The notes beneath the pieces were generated by a model, which worked only from the letters and a program-made list of their open reading frames with translations, did not search any database and was not told where the DNA came from. Source: Lachnospiraceae bacterium (GTDB lineage Bacteria; Bacillota; Clostridia; Lachnospirales; Lachnospiraceae). From it: a stretch of DNA of 33,851 bases. Positions 1-7,549 of this stretch are shown one piece after another. The first letter of the stretch is position 1. Each line of letters starts with the position of its first letter. The position numbers were made by a program, and so were the translations under genes. The stretch lies in NCBI GenBank assembly GCA_017473905.1, contig JAFUJA010000031.1, positions 74,914 to 108,764 of the forward strand, in the 5' to 3' direction.

Positions 1-194
1 TGATCGGTATTCTTACTTCTTCCAAGCTTGTTCCTACCAGAAGTGAAGGAAGACGTGCCATTGAACAGGGTGGCGTTTCCGTTAATGACGAAAAGATTAC
101 CGATATTAAGAAAACATACACCAAAGATGAAATTGGTGCAGGAGAGTTCATTGTAAGAAGAGGAAAAAAGAATTTCTGTAAAATTTTAGTTTAA
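1..194 (+). CDS. tyrS: Tyrosine--tRNA ligase, C-terminal fragment (5' end outside window)
   Basis: Charges tRNA-Tyr with tyrosine in the cytoplasm. Only the last 63 or so residues are present, read in the frame beginning at base 3 and ending at the TAA at 192-194. They form the S4-type RNA-binding domain that closes bacterial TyrS: a segment like SKLVPTRSEGRRAIEQGG, then VSVNDEKI, then the short basic end RRGKKNFCKILV. In this family the S4 domain contacts the long variable arm of tRNA-Tyr. The catalytic domain with its HIGH and KMSKS motifs lies upstream of the window. The gene converges with the HD-GYP gene, with a terminator in the gap. Another S4-domain protein is possible from this fragment alone, but the RSEGRRAIEQGGVSVND pattern fits TyrS best. 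Confidence 0.85.
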   Translation, partial: IGILTSSKLVPTRSEGRRAIEQGGVSVNDEKITDIKKTYTKDEIGAGEFIVRRGKKNFCKILV

Positions 195-202
195 TGAAAC
201 TT

Positions 203-233
203 AAAAAAGCCGTATTATGTACGGCTTTTTTTA
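203..233. terminator. Bidirectional intrinsic terminator between tyrS and the HD-GYP gene
   Basis: A near-perfect hairpin: arm AAAAAAGCCGTA (203-214), loop TTATG, arm TACGGCTTTTTT (220-231). The A-tract on one side and T-tract on the other let it work in both directions, which suits the convergent genes on either side. Confidence 0.85.
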
Positions 234-283
234 TTGCTTCCTGCACGTTATAATCTTTTTGTTATTGTTGCCAGGAAAGTATA

Positions 284-2347
284 TTATAAATGGTTTAGCT
301 TCGTCATGGTGTGCACAACTTCTTTTACGAGAAGAGGGTGGAAAGGTTTGGTAATATAGTCTGAATAGTTATAAGGCGAAAAGAGTTCATCTACATCGAG
401 GGTTCTGTCACTTGTCATAAGAACCACGGGAGTCTGATATTGTTCCCTGATTTTTTGGAGCGTTTCCAAACCGTTCATTTCAGACATTTTTATATCCAGG
501 ATAATTAAGTCGAAGTCATGAATTTTGATAAGCTCCAACGCCTGTTTGCCGCTGAGGGCGGAAACCATTTCGTACATGGGCTCGTTTTGCATGATTTCAA
601 GGATTGATTGATGGTTTTTTTCTTCGTCATCCACAATCAGGATTTTACGATGCATGGAATCGGTTTGTTTTAAGGTATATTCCTTATCTTCATCAATCAT
701 TCTTAACATGATATCAGCAATATCAGGGTCGAACTGTGTGCCTTTTCCTTTTTCGATTTCGGAGCGGACTATTTCCTGAGGGAGTGCTTTACGATAACTT
801 CTGTTACTTGCCATGGCATCATAGGAGTCTGCAATTCCCAAAATTCTTGCAACCTCCGGTATTTTCTCTCCGGCAAGCCCATGGGGATATCCTTTGCCGT
901 CGTACCGTTCGTGATGATATTTTGCGGCAAGGGCAATTTTGTCGTCGGTTGAGATTCCTTTTAGAATATGGTATCCGGTAACGGGATGTATTTTTATAAT
1001 ATTATATTCTTCGTCTGTCAGCTTTCCGGGCTTATTAATTATTTCGTCGGGAATACGTATTTTTCCCACATCATGCAATAATCCCGCACGGTAAATTTCA
1101 TCCTGTTCTTCCTTTGTTTTTCCCATCTGACGGGCTATCATACGGGCGTATTGTGCAACACGGGTTGAATGACCGCTTGTGTATCTGTCTTTGGCATCTA
1201 CAGCCTCGCTCAGGGCAGTAACGGTTCGCAGAAACAACCCGTTGATTCTTTCCTGACGGAGGCGCAATTCCACGGTCTGCTCGTCTACCTTTTGTTCCAG
1301 TTCTGCCTGAAATTTCTCTAAATCGCTGTTGTGTTTTGCAAGCAGATTCATATATTTCCATTTATCGGTATCTTCGCGAAGTTCCAGCACATATCCCTTG
1401 ATTTTTTTGCGGTTCCATATTTTCTCTATGTGGCATTCATAGTGTTTTTCTGCAGTTTTATAACTGAAATTAACGGTGTTAGTTTCCGTAAAAGCATCCA
1501 GCCATTGGGAAATTTTGTCCAGTTCCTGAATTTTTCGGATTCCCCTGTCTACAATGCATTGAGAGAGTGCAGGAAAGATTTCCAGAGCGATTTCATTGCA
1601 TCCGATGTAATTTAATTTTTTATCGAACATAATATAACCGTAAGTATCCTGTTTTTTTAAGGAAGCTGTTATGTTATCTTCAAAATTATAATTCATGCAC
1701 CTCTGGTACATATACAGCATAATCCAACTGTCGATGGTATAAGCAATCGGCATGATTTCCAGCGCAGAGTTAACGGAACGTCCTACGATAAAAAGAATAA
1801 TATTTACCGTAACCATTCCGATTAAGGTCCATATGCTGTATCGGGACACGGCGCGCTTTTTATAAAATGTATAAATGAGCAGAACAATCTGGGCAATAAT
1901 ATAGCCGTATAATATTACATAAAACAGATTATGACCAATGCCGTAGGTGCGTCCCAGTACAGTTGCACCGTTATAAGAATCAAGGTATACGTCAGCATAG
2001 TAAAAATTGCTGCTTCCGATGGTCAGTGCCAGCGCGTAAACAAACATACTGTAGGAAACAAGCAGAAACTTTAACCAGGTCCGGAGCCGGTAATTGCAAA
2101 TGGCACATATCAGAAACAAAGTAACCGGCGGAACAAAAATACCGCCTATATAGGCTATTTTGTTGGCAAGGATTGCTTCTTCCAGGTTACCGGAAAGTGC
2201 CAGTGCAAGATAACCGCCGTTTGATATTGTCATTAAAAGAACGAGCATCAAAAAGTAAAAATTTACTTTTTTCACTTCAAAGTTTGAAAGCAACAAAACA
2301 AAACAGGTGAATGTGAGTAAAGCGGTTGTAATGTATACATAAACCAT
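284..2347 (-). CDS. Membrane HD-GYP phosphodiesterase with C-terminal receiver domain
   Basis: Probably hydrolyses the second messenger cyclic di-GMP and responds to a membrane or phosphorelay signal. Residues 1-220 form a seven-helix membrane region like the histidine-kinase N-terminal 7TM type. A PAS-like segment (about 235-325) and a coiled coil (about 335-375) follow. The HD-GYP domain (about 375-560) has GHSTRV, the HD pair in LLHDVGKIRIPD (H425, D426) and HHERYDGKGYP (478-488), all intact. A receiver domain (about 568-687) has the acidic pair D573/D574, phospho-acceptor D618 (LIILDIKM) and K667 (ITKP). I chose the ATG at 2347 (MVYVYITT) because AGGAAAGGAG lies 7-8 bases upstream; an in-frame ATG at 2401 has no such site. 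A receiver domain after HD-GYP, rather than before it, is the less usual order. Substrate specificity is inferred from the intact motifs. Confidence 0.88.
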   Translation of the reverse strand: MVYVYITTALLTFTCFVLLLSNFEVKKVNFYFLMLVLLMTISNGGYLALALSGNLEEAILANKIAYIGGIFVPPVTLFLICAICNYRLRTWLKFLLVSYSMFVYALALTIGSSNFYYADVYLDSYNGATVLGRTYGIGHNLFYVILYGYIIAQIVLLIYTFYKKRAVSRYSIWTLIGMVTVNIILFIVGRSVNSALEIMPIAYTIDSWIMLYMYQRCMNYNFEDNITASLKKQDTYGYIMFDKKLNYIGCNEIALEIFPALSQCIVDRGIRKIQELDKISQWLDAFTETNTVNFSYKTAEKHYECHIEKIWNRKKIKGYVLELREDTDKWKYMNLLAKHNSDLEKFQAELEQKVDEQTVELRLRQERINGLFLRTVTALSEAVDAKDRYTSGHSTRVAQYARMIARQMGKTKEEQDEIYRAGLLHDVGKIRIPDEIINKPGKLTDEEYNIIKIHPVTGYHILKGISTDDKIALAAKYHHERYDGKGYPHGLAGEKIPEVARILGIADSYDAMASNRSYRKALPQEIVRSEIEKGKGTQFDPDIADIMLRMIDEDKEYTLKQTDSMHRKILIVDDEEKNHQSILEIMQNEPMYEMVSALSGKQALELIKIHDFDLIILDIKMSEMNGLETLQKIREQYQTPVVLMTSDRTLDVDELFSPYNYSDYITKPFHPLLVKEVVHTMTKLNHL

Positions 2348-2375
2348 GGCAACGGGCTCCTTTCCTGATAAAAAT

Positions 2376-2410
2376 CTGACAGTAAATGTCAGGTTATGCA
2401 TATTATATCA
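2376..2410 (-). promoter_or_regulatory. Candidate promoter and leader hairpin of the HD-GYP gene
   Basis: On the minus strand TATAAT (2402-2407) is preceded by TGA (2408-2410), an extended -10 element; no good -35 is seen. The short leader holds the hairpin CTGACA (2387-2392), 5-base loop, TGTCAG (2376-2381), followed by a short U-run before the ribosome binding site. It could be an operator palindrome or a weak attenuator. No cyclic di-GMP riboswitch fits in this length. Confidence 0.4.
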
Positions 2411-2472
2411 TATTAAATAGAGGAATGCGCGATACAATGTAAAAGAATTTTTTAAAACAAATAAAATAATAG

Positions 2473-2501
2473 TTGACAACTTTCTTTGTCAATGATAGGA
2501 T
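2473..2501 (+). promoter_or_regulatory. Sigma-A promoter of the CPBP-XRE-DUF3169 operon
   Basis: TTGACA (2473-2478), 17 bases, TAGGAT (2496-2501). The -35 box lies inside the first operator repeat. A second possible -10 (TATAAT, 2535-2540) has no -35 at proper spacing. Confidence 0.55.
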
Positions 2502-2546
2502 TGATTTGACAATAAAAGTTGTCAAATTGCAAAATATAATTGTCAA
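2473..2546. repeat. Tandem inverted-repeat operators TTGACAA-N6-TTGTCAA
   Basis: Half-sites TTGACAA at 2473-2479 and 2506-2512, and TTGTCAA at 2486-2492, 2519-2525 and 2540-2546. The first four make two identical palindromes (7-6-7) spaced 33 bases apart, about three helical turns, with a fifth half-site downstream. They span the promoter and end 21 bases before the CPBP start. The likely binder is the XRE repressor encoded in the same operon; that link is inference. Confidence 0.7.
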
Positions 2547-2567
2547 ATTAAGTGAGAGGGAATGAAA

Positions 2568-3659
2568 ATGGAAGTAAATGAAAAGAATGTAAGTGAAATG
2601 GCTCCTGAAATGGTGTCCGAAACGGCAGTTGATGCTGTAAGTACCAAATCACAGCGTAAGGTTGCGACGGCAATCGGATGGAGATATGCCGTGTTTGCAG
2701 TGGTGGTGATTTTGGTTCAGACTTTATTGTTAAACATAATTGCATTGGTGAATGAAGCATTTTATATGGAACATGCTATATCCCTGAATTTTTTGTCTAT
2801 TGTTTTAGGCGTGGATTGTATCGGTTTTCCACTTTTGTTACTTTTGGGGAAAGGTATGGAGAAAACCAAAATTGAAAAGCGTAAAATGTCTTTCGGCAAA
2901 CTGATTCTTTCTGTTCTTCTTATGGCAGGGCTGGCAGGTGTCGGAACTTCCGTCGGTACAGTCATTCATCTGGCATTGACGCTTCCTTTTGGTGTAGAGG
3001 GCGCCGAAGCAAATGCTGTTGCAACATTAATGCTTGAATCCGGATTTTTCCTCCGTGTACTGGTGGTGGGAATTCTTGCACCTATCGTAGAAGAGTTGAT
3101 TTTCCGTAAATTACTGATTGACAGAGTGGTAAAACACGGCGAATTTCTTGCAATTGCTTTGTCTGCTTTGATGTTTGGACTTTTCCATGGTAATTTTTCA
3201 CAGTTTTTTATGGCAACATTAATTGGCGGATTGTTCGCTTTTATTTATATCAGAACCGGCAAAGTCTGGTACACCATTTTTCTTCATATGGCAATGAATC
3301 TTACAACCTCCGTTGTTACTGTATGGCTTGCAGGATATTATATGGATGCGGCAATGGAACTTGCCATGGCAAAGACAGAAGAGCAGATGGTTACCGCAAT
3401 GACAGAAAATATTCTTCCCCTCGGCGCATATCTTGGCTGGCTTGGAATTTTGGGATTGATTGCTTTCGTTGGTTTTATTCTGTTCTGGGTATTTTTCAAG
3501 AAATTCCGTCTTACGGATAAAGCGAGAGGAATTAAGGCAGGTTCTTCTATGGCAGCTGCTTACGGAAACTGGGGATTTGTATTATTCCTGCTTGTTTGTC
3601 TTTTCCTTTTCGGAATGAATTATATTCCGAATATTGTAATGTGGATTATGAGCTTATAA
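2568..3659 (+). CDS. CPBP family intramembrane metalloprotease
   Basis: A polytopic membrane protein of 363 residues in the CPBP (CAAX protease and bacteriocin-processing, or Abi) family. Members are intramembrane metalloproteases linked to peptide processing, immunity to bacteriocins, or protein maturation. The diagnostic motifs are present: EELIFR with E175, E176 and R180 (EExxxR), FGLFH with H207, and HMAMN with H240 and N244. About eight hydrophobic helices start near residue 40 after a polar tail. I chose the ATG at 2568: the GAGGG at 2556-2560 is 7 bases from it but only one base from the in-frame ATG at 2562. It is the first gene of an operon with the XRE regulator and the DUF3169 protein. 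The substrate is unknown. Confidence 0.88.
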   Translation: MEVNEKNVSEMAPEMVSETAVDAVSTKSQRKVATAIGWRYAVFAVVVILVQTLLLNIIALVNEAFYMEHAISLNFLSIVLGVDCIGFPLLLLLGKGMEKTKIEKRKMSFGKLILSVLLMAGLAGVGTSVGTVIHLALTLPFGVEGAEANAVATLMLESGFFLRVLVVGILAPIVEELIFRKLLIDRVVKHGEFLAIALSALMFGLFHGNFSQFFMATLIGGLFAFIYIRTGKVWYTIFLHMAMNLTTSVVTVWLAGYYMDAAMELAMAKTEEQMVTAMTENILPLGAYLGWLGILGLIAFVGFILFWVFFKKFRLTDKARGIKAGSSMAAAYGNWGFVLFLLVCLFLFGMNYIPNIVMWIMSL

Positions 3660-3674
3660 AAGGAGGCAGGGGAT

Positions 3675-3893
3675 ATGCCGCTTTACAACCATCTAAAAGA
3701 GTACAGGGTGCGCCTGAATATCAATCAGCAGGAACTTGGTTCCAGGGTGGGCGCCAGTCGTCAGACCATCAGTCTGATTGAAAGAGGGGATTATTCCCCC
3801 TCTGTTACCCTTGCGTTAAAAATTGCCAAAGTCTTTGATGCATCCGTGGAAGATATTTTTCAATATACGGAAGAGGACGAGGCTGAGAAATAA
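3675..3893 (+). CDS. XRE-family HTH transcriptional regulator (short, YozG-like)
   Basis: A 72-residue protein that is almost entirely one Cro/C1-type helix-turn-helix. The helices run through LKEYRVRLNINQQELGSRVG and SRQTISLIERGDYSPS, followed by a short acidic tail. Small stand-alone regulators of this type normally bind DNA as dimers and repress their own operon. AGGAGG at 3661-3666 gives an 8-base spacer to the ATG. It sits 15 bases after the CPBP stop and before the DUF3169 gene, so all three are probably cotranscribed. The paired palindromes at 2473-2546 are the obvious target, giving negative autoregulation. There is no ligand-binding or sensor domain, so induction must come from elsewhere, perhaps from a membrane partner. 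The family call is firm; the target is inferred. Confidence 0.9.
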   Translation: MPLYNHLKEYRVRLNINQQELGSRVGASRQTISLIERGDYSPSVTLALKIAKVFDASVEDIFQYTEEDEAEK

Positions 3894-3922
3894 GACAGGA
3901 AACAGGATGAGAGGATATTGAT

Positions 3923-4780
3923 ATGAAAAGAGAAATCAGTTCTGAGGAACAGCATATTATAGAGGGAATACGTCAGGAAGACCGTAAAAAAAGTCCGTTG
4001 TTTGTCCTTATCTGTGTATTGTCAGGTTTTGGTGGCGGTGCGATTGGAATGTTCGGTATGATTCTGGTGGCGTTTGTTACATATTATTTCAGGGATGGAG
4101 TTTCCTTTGTGGAATGGTTTGCGCGATTGCAACGGAATGCAGGTATTTTTGCATTGCCGGTAATGATTCTTGTAGGAGTTGTATTGTCCGTTCTTTGTAT
4201 TGTTTATTATAATAAAGCACGTAAAATCTGGTATGGTGACGGAGATGAGGATGAAAAATATGAAAAGGCAGATGCTTTTCTTTCGACGGTTCTCATTTTA
4301 AGTAATTGTATGTTTCTTTCTGTTATGATGTTGTTTGGTGTGGTTTTTTACGCGGCACTGGTACGGATAAGAATAGATGATTATCATTTATTTTCTGTTG
4401 CGGGAACTACCGTTACCGGGTTGCTTTTTTACTTCGCTTTTTTGTTTATTTATTCTAAAATGCAACATTTGGCAGTTAACTTTAGCAAATTGATACATCC
4501 GGAGAAAAGAGGAAGCTTTTTTGATTTTAAATTCCAGAAGGTATGGTTTAACAGTTGTGATGAGGCGGAAAGACAGCAAATCGGATACGCTTCTTATATC
4601 ACCGTTAAGATGTTAAATTTTGTTTTATTGGGTCTGATGGTTGTGCTTGTAATTCTGGGCATGTTTGTTGAAATCGGAATATTACCCTTGTTGATTACCG
4701 GAACGATTTCCCTGGTTTTAAACATTACTTACGGTATCGCGTCAAAAAATGCCACAGGTGTAAATTCGATGAGAGTATAA
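3923..4780 (+). CDS. DUF3169 family multi-pass membrane protein
   Basis: A 285-residue integral membrane protein that I recognise as DUF3169-like from its length, its membrane layout and its place directly after a short XRE regulator. A charged N-terminus (MKREISSEEQHIIEGIRQED) precedes helices at about 23-50, 70-93, 117-143, 155-177, 227-250 and 254-273, separated by a charged loop near 95-115. No catalytic motif is visible. The start follows a GAGAGGATATTG stretch, a modest ribosome binding site. The 29-base gap to the XRE gene and the terminator right after the stop make it the last gene of the operon. Its function is unknown; in similar cassettes such proteins are suspected to sense or resist membrane stress, but nothing in the sequence proves it. 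Confidence 0.72.
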   Translation: MKREISSEEQHIIEGIRQEDRKKSPLFVLICVLSGFGGGAIGMFGMILVAFVTYYFRDGVSFVEWFARLQRNAGIFALPVMILVGVVLSVLCIVYYNKARKIWYGDGDEDEKYEKADAFLSTVLILSNCMFLSVMMLFGVVFYAALVRIRIDDYHLFSVAGTTVTGLLFYFAFLFIYSKMQHLAVNFSKLIHPEKRGSFFDFKFQKVWFNSCDEAERQQIGYASYITVKMLNFVLLGLMVVLVILGMFVEIGILPLLITGTISLVLNITYGIASKNATGVNSMRV

Positions 4781-4782
4781 AT

Positions 4783-4812
4783 AAAAAAATCCCATTTTCA
4801 TGGGATTTTTTT
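4783..4812. terminator. Bidirectional terminator between the DUF3169 gene and prs
   Basis: AAAAAAATCCCAT (4783-4795), loop TTTC, ATGGGATTTTTTT (4800-4812). It is a perfect stem with A- and T-tracts and serves the convergent genes from both sides. Confidence 0.88.
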
Positions 4813-4815
4813 ATT

Positions 4816-6009
4816 TTAGAAATCTAATTCATTGTTGTTACGTTCATTGTAATGAGCAACGATCCTCTGGATTTTTTCCGTAGGTGTTAATGCATTGGTT
4901 AACGAACTGTCATGATTCATAAAATCAATGATGGAAGCTACGAATTTACTCATGTCTGCCTGAAGATAATAGGGTCTTTGAAGCAGGGCAGGAGGAGTAT
5001 AGTTTAAGTTGGTTGTGATGATTTTATCGAAGTAACACTTTTCGTATGCTTCATCGAATGCTGCGAGACCGTTGGTAAATAATCCGAATGTACAGCAGAT
5101 AAAAACTCTCTTGGCATTCATTGCTTTTAACTGTCTTGAAGTATCAATCATACTGTCACCAGAAGAAATCATATCGTCAATGATGATAACATCCTTGCCG
5201 TCTACGGAATCACCGAGAAATTCATGAGCAACGATAGGATTTTTGCCGTTTACAATCTTGGTATAATCCCGGCGTTTATAGAACATACCGGTATCAACAC
5301 CGAGAACGGTAGCAAAGTAAATTGCACGGTTTAATGCACCTTCATCCGGACTGATGACTACGGTGTGATTTTTATCAATGATAAGGTCTTCTTCATTGTT
5401 TAAAAGGGTTCTTGCGAACTGATAATTCGGTGTGAAGTTATCAAAACCGCAAAGGGGAGTCGCGTTCTGTACTCTGGGATCATGGGCATCAAAGGTTATG
5501 AAGTTGTTTACGCCCATCTGGCTTAATTCTTCCAACGCATACGCACAGTCTAAGGATTCACGGCCGTTTCTTTTGTGCTGGCGTCCTTCGTACATAAAAG
5601 GCATGATGACATTGATTCTGTGTGCCTTGCCGTTGGCAGCGGCAATCAGTCTTTTTAAATCCTGATAATGGTCATCGGGAGACATGTGGTTCTCGTAGCC
5701 GTGCATTTTATATGTAAGGCTGTGATTGCATACATCAACGATAAAATATAAGTCTTTACCACGGGCAGTTTCGTGAAGTTCCGCTTTTGCTTCACCGCTT
5801 CCGAATCTGGGAAGCGCAAAGTCTAAAAGATAATTATCTTCAATATAACCGTGGAATGCGGGATCGTTTCGATGAACATTGTTAATCTGTCTTCTGTATT
5901 CCACCAGATATCTGTTTACGGTTTCCCCCAGTTTCTGTGCGCCGGGAAGTGCGACAATTTTAACCGGAGCTACCGGCATTGCGTTTTCAAGTGCAAATAA
6001 ATTAGGCAT
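4816..6009 (-). CDS. prs: Divergent ribose-phosphate pyrophosphokinase (PRPP synthetase)
   Basis: Makes 5-phosphoribosyl-1-pyrophosphate from ribose-5-phosphate and ATP for purine, pyrimidine, NAD, histidine and tryptophan synthesis. It is 397 residues against about 310-320 for the usual enzyme. Recognisable parts are FGSGEAKAELHE (about 69-80, matching the FSDGE region), the RQ..K segment near 143-146, KRRDY (246-250, flexible-loop position) and the PRPP/ribose-phosphate loop VIIIDDMISSGDS (274-286). The classic DLHADQIQGFF signature is replaced by FDAHDPRVQNATPLCGF (173-189). Extra length lies near 30-60, 100-118 and the C-terminus. Start at 6009 follows AGAAAGGA. It is transcribed alone from a sigma-A promoter back-to-back with the DUF512 operon. 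The PRPP-binding loop makes a phosphoribosyltransferase-fold enzyme certain; PRPP synthetase is the best call. Confidence 0.82.
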   Translation of the reverse strand: MPNLFALENAMPVAPVKIVALPGAQKLGETVNRYLVEYRRQINNVHRNDPAFHGYIEDNYLLDFALPRFGSGEAKAELHETARGKDLYFIVDVCNHSLTYKMHGYENHMSPDDHYQDLKRLIAAANGKAHRINVIMPFMYEGRQHKRNGRESLDCAYALEELSQMGVNNFITFDAHDPRVQNATPLCGFDNFTPNYQFARTLLNNEEDLIIDKNHTVVISPDEGALNRAIYFATVLGVDTGMFYKRRDYTKIVNGKNPIVAHEFLGDSVDGKDVIIIDDMISSGDSMIDTSRQLKAMNAKRVFICCTFGLFTNGLAAFDEAYEKCYFDKIITTNLNYTPPALLQRPYYLQADMSKFVASIIDFMNHDSSLTNALTPTEKIQRIVAHYNERNNNELDF

Positions 6010-6065
6010 GTCTAAGAGTCCTTTCTCTTGTGTTAATGGGATAAAATACCCCTAAAACCATACTA

Positions 6066-6094
6066 AATATATCTTAAACCGCGTTTGCGGTCAA
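6066..6094 (-). promoter_or_regulatory. Sigma-A promoter of prs
   Basis: On the minus strand: TTGACC (6089-6094), 17-base spacer, TATATT (6066-6071). Transcription should start near 6059, giving a leader of about 50 bases. Confidence 0.75.
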
Positions 6095-6095
6095 G

Positions 6096-6124
6096 TTGCT
6101 TTTTAAAGTAGTGTATTATATAAT
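6096..6124 (+). promoter_or_regulatory. Sigma-A promoter of the DUF512-der operon
   Basis: TTGCTT (6096-6101), 17-base spacer, TATAAT (6119-6124). The -35 box is one base away from the -35 box of prs on the other strand. The predicted start near 6131 leaves almost no leader before the ATG at 6138. Confidence 0.72.
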
Positions 6125-6137
6125 ATAAAAAAAAGAA

Positions 6138-7511
6138 ATGGGATTTTTTATGAAAAAAAGAGAGCATATTATCAAAAATGTATGTCCCGGCAGTATCGGA
6201 GAAGAATGCGGATTTGAACCCGGAGACATTTTATTAACCATAAACGGTGAAGAAATCGAGGATATTTTTGACTATCGTTTTATGATTCAGGAAGAGGAAC
6301 TTGTTCTTGAGGTAAAAAGCAAACAGGGAGAAATTGTTGAGATAGAAATCGAAAAAGACAGTGATGAAGAACTGGGGCTGGAATTTGAAAACCAGTTTAT
6401 GGATGATTATCATTCCTGCTGTAATAAATGCATTTTCTGTTTCATAGACCAGATGCCTCCCGGCATGAGAGAGACCCTGTATTTTAAGGATGATGACGCC
6501 AGATTGTCATTTTTACAGGGGAATTATGTGACACTTACCAATATGTCGGACAAGGATGTTGAAAGAATCATCCGTTATCACCTGGAACCGATTAACATAT
6601 CTTTCCAGACCATGAACAGAGAGTTGCGTTGTAAAATGTTGAATAACCGTTTTGCGGGACAGGCACTGGATAAAGTGGACCGTTTTGCGGATGCCGGTAT
6701 CACAATGAACGGTCAGATAGTTTTATGTAAAAATGTAAATGACGGCGCAGAACTGGAGTATTCCATTTCCGAACTGACGAAATATATTCCGTTGCTGGAA
6801 AGTGTTTCCGTAGTGCCGGTAGGCTTGTCCAAATACAGGGATGGTTTATATCCTTTGGAACCCTTCAGTAAAGAAGATGCCTGTGCCGTATTGGATCTGA
6901 TTCATTCCTGGCAGGATAAATGTATGAAAGAGCACGGAATTCATTTTGTCCATGCTTCGGACGAGTGGTATCTTCTTGCGGAGCGGGAACTTCCCACGGA
7001 AGATAATTATGACGGTTATTTACAACTTGAAAACGGTGTTGGTATGCTCCGTCTTTTCCATGATGAATTTGTGGAAGCTCTTGAAGAGGTTAAGGAGAAA
7101 GCAGCATCGGATGAGGCGTTCCGGAAGGCTTTGGAGCAGGCCGGACCCGTCAGCATTGCAACGGGACGGTTGCCTTATCACAATTTGGAATCTCTTGTAG
7201 GTATGGTAAAAGAGTATCTTCCTTCTTTTAAAGTGAGCATTTATCCCATAAGAAACGACTTTTTCGGAGAGAATATTACCGTGTCGGGTCTTGTAACGGG
7301 ACAGGATTTGATTGCCCAGTTAAAAGGCAAAGAGTTAGGAAGCAGACTTCTTTTACCGGAGAATATGCTTCGGTGTAATGAGGACGTTTTTTTGGACGAT
7401 GTCCGCACCGGTGAGGTGGAAAAGACTTTACAAGTTTTGGTAGATATTGTAAAATCAAGCGGGCGAGATTTTTTATTCAGAATGTTGGATATTAGCCCTT
7501 ATTTTATGTAA
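6138..7511 (+). CDS. DUF512 family radical SAM protein with N-terminal PDZ domain
   Basis: A 457-residue protein of the DUF512 group, found in many clostridia directly before der. Residues about 10-75 form a PDZ-like domain (PGSIGEECGFEPGDILLTING). The radical SAM type cluster motif follows: CCNKCIFCF, with C94, C98 and C101 spaced CxxxCxxC, then a barrel with INISFQTMN. The C-terminal DUF512 part starts around SVSVVPVGLSKYRDGLYPL. It would bind a 4Fe-4S cluster and S-adenosylmethionine; the reaction is not known. Two starts are possible: ATG 6138 with almost no leader, or ATG 6150 (MKKREHI) with a weak GGGA in front. With the promoter at 6096-6124, 6150 gives the more normal leader. It heads the operon with der, plsY and gpsA. 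Confidence 0.85.
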   Translation: MGFFMKKREHIIKNVCPGSIGEECGFEPGDILLTINGEEIEDIFDYRFMIQEEELVLEVKSKQGEIVEIEIEKDSDEELGLEFENQFMDDYHSCCNKCIFCFIDQMPPGMRETLYFKDDDARLSFLQGNYVTLTNMSDKDVERIIRYHLEPINISFQTMNRELRCKMLNNRFAGQALDKVDRFADAGITMNGQIVLCKNVNDGAELEYSISELTKYIPLLESVSVVPVGLSKYRDGLYPLEPFSKEDACAVLDLIHSWQDKCMKEHGIHFVHASDEWYLLAERELPTEDNYDGYLQLENGVGMLRLFHDEFVEALEEVKEKAASDEAFRKALEQAGPVSIATGRLPYHNLESLVGMVKEYLPSFKVSIYPIRNDFFGENITVSGLVTGQDLIAQLKGKELGSRLLLPENMLRCNEDVFLDDVRTGEVEKTLQVLVDIVKSSGRDFLFRMLDISPYFM

Positions 7512-7549
7512 AAATGTATATGTAGTAATGCAATAAAGGAAGGTAAAAA

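Noticed and set aside
2348-2472. Cyclic di-GMP riboswitch upstream of the HD-GYP gene
   Set aside because: Only a small hairpin and an extended -10 are visible; no GEMM-type core is present.
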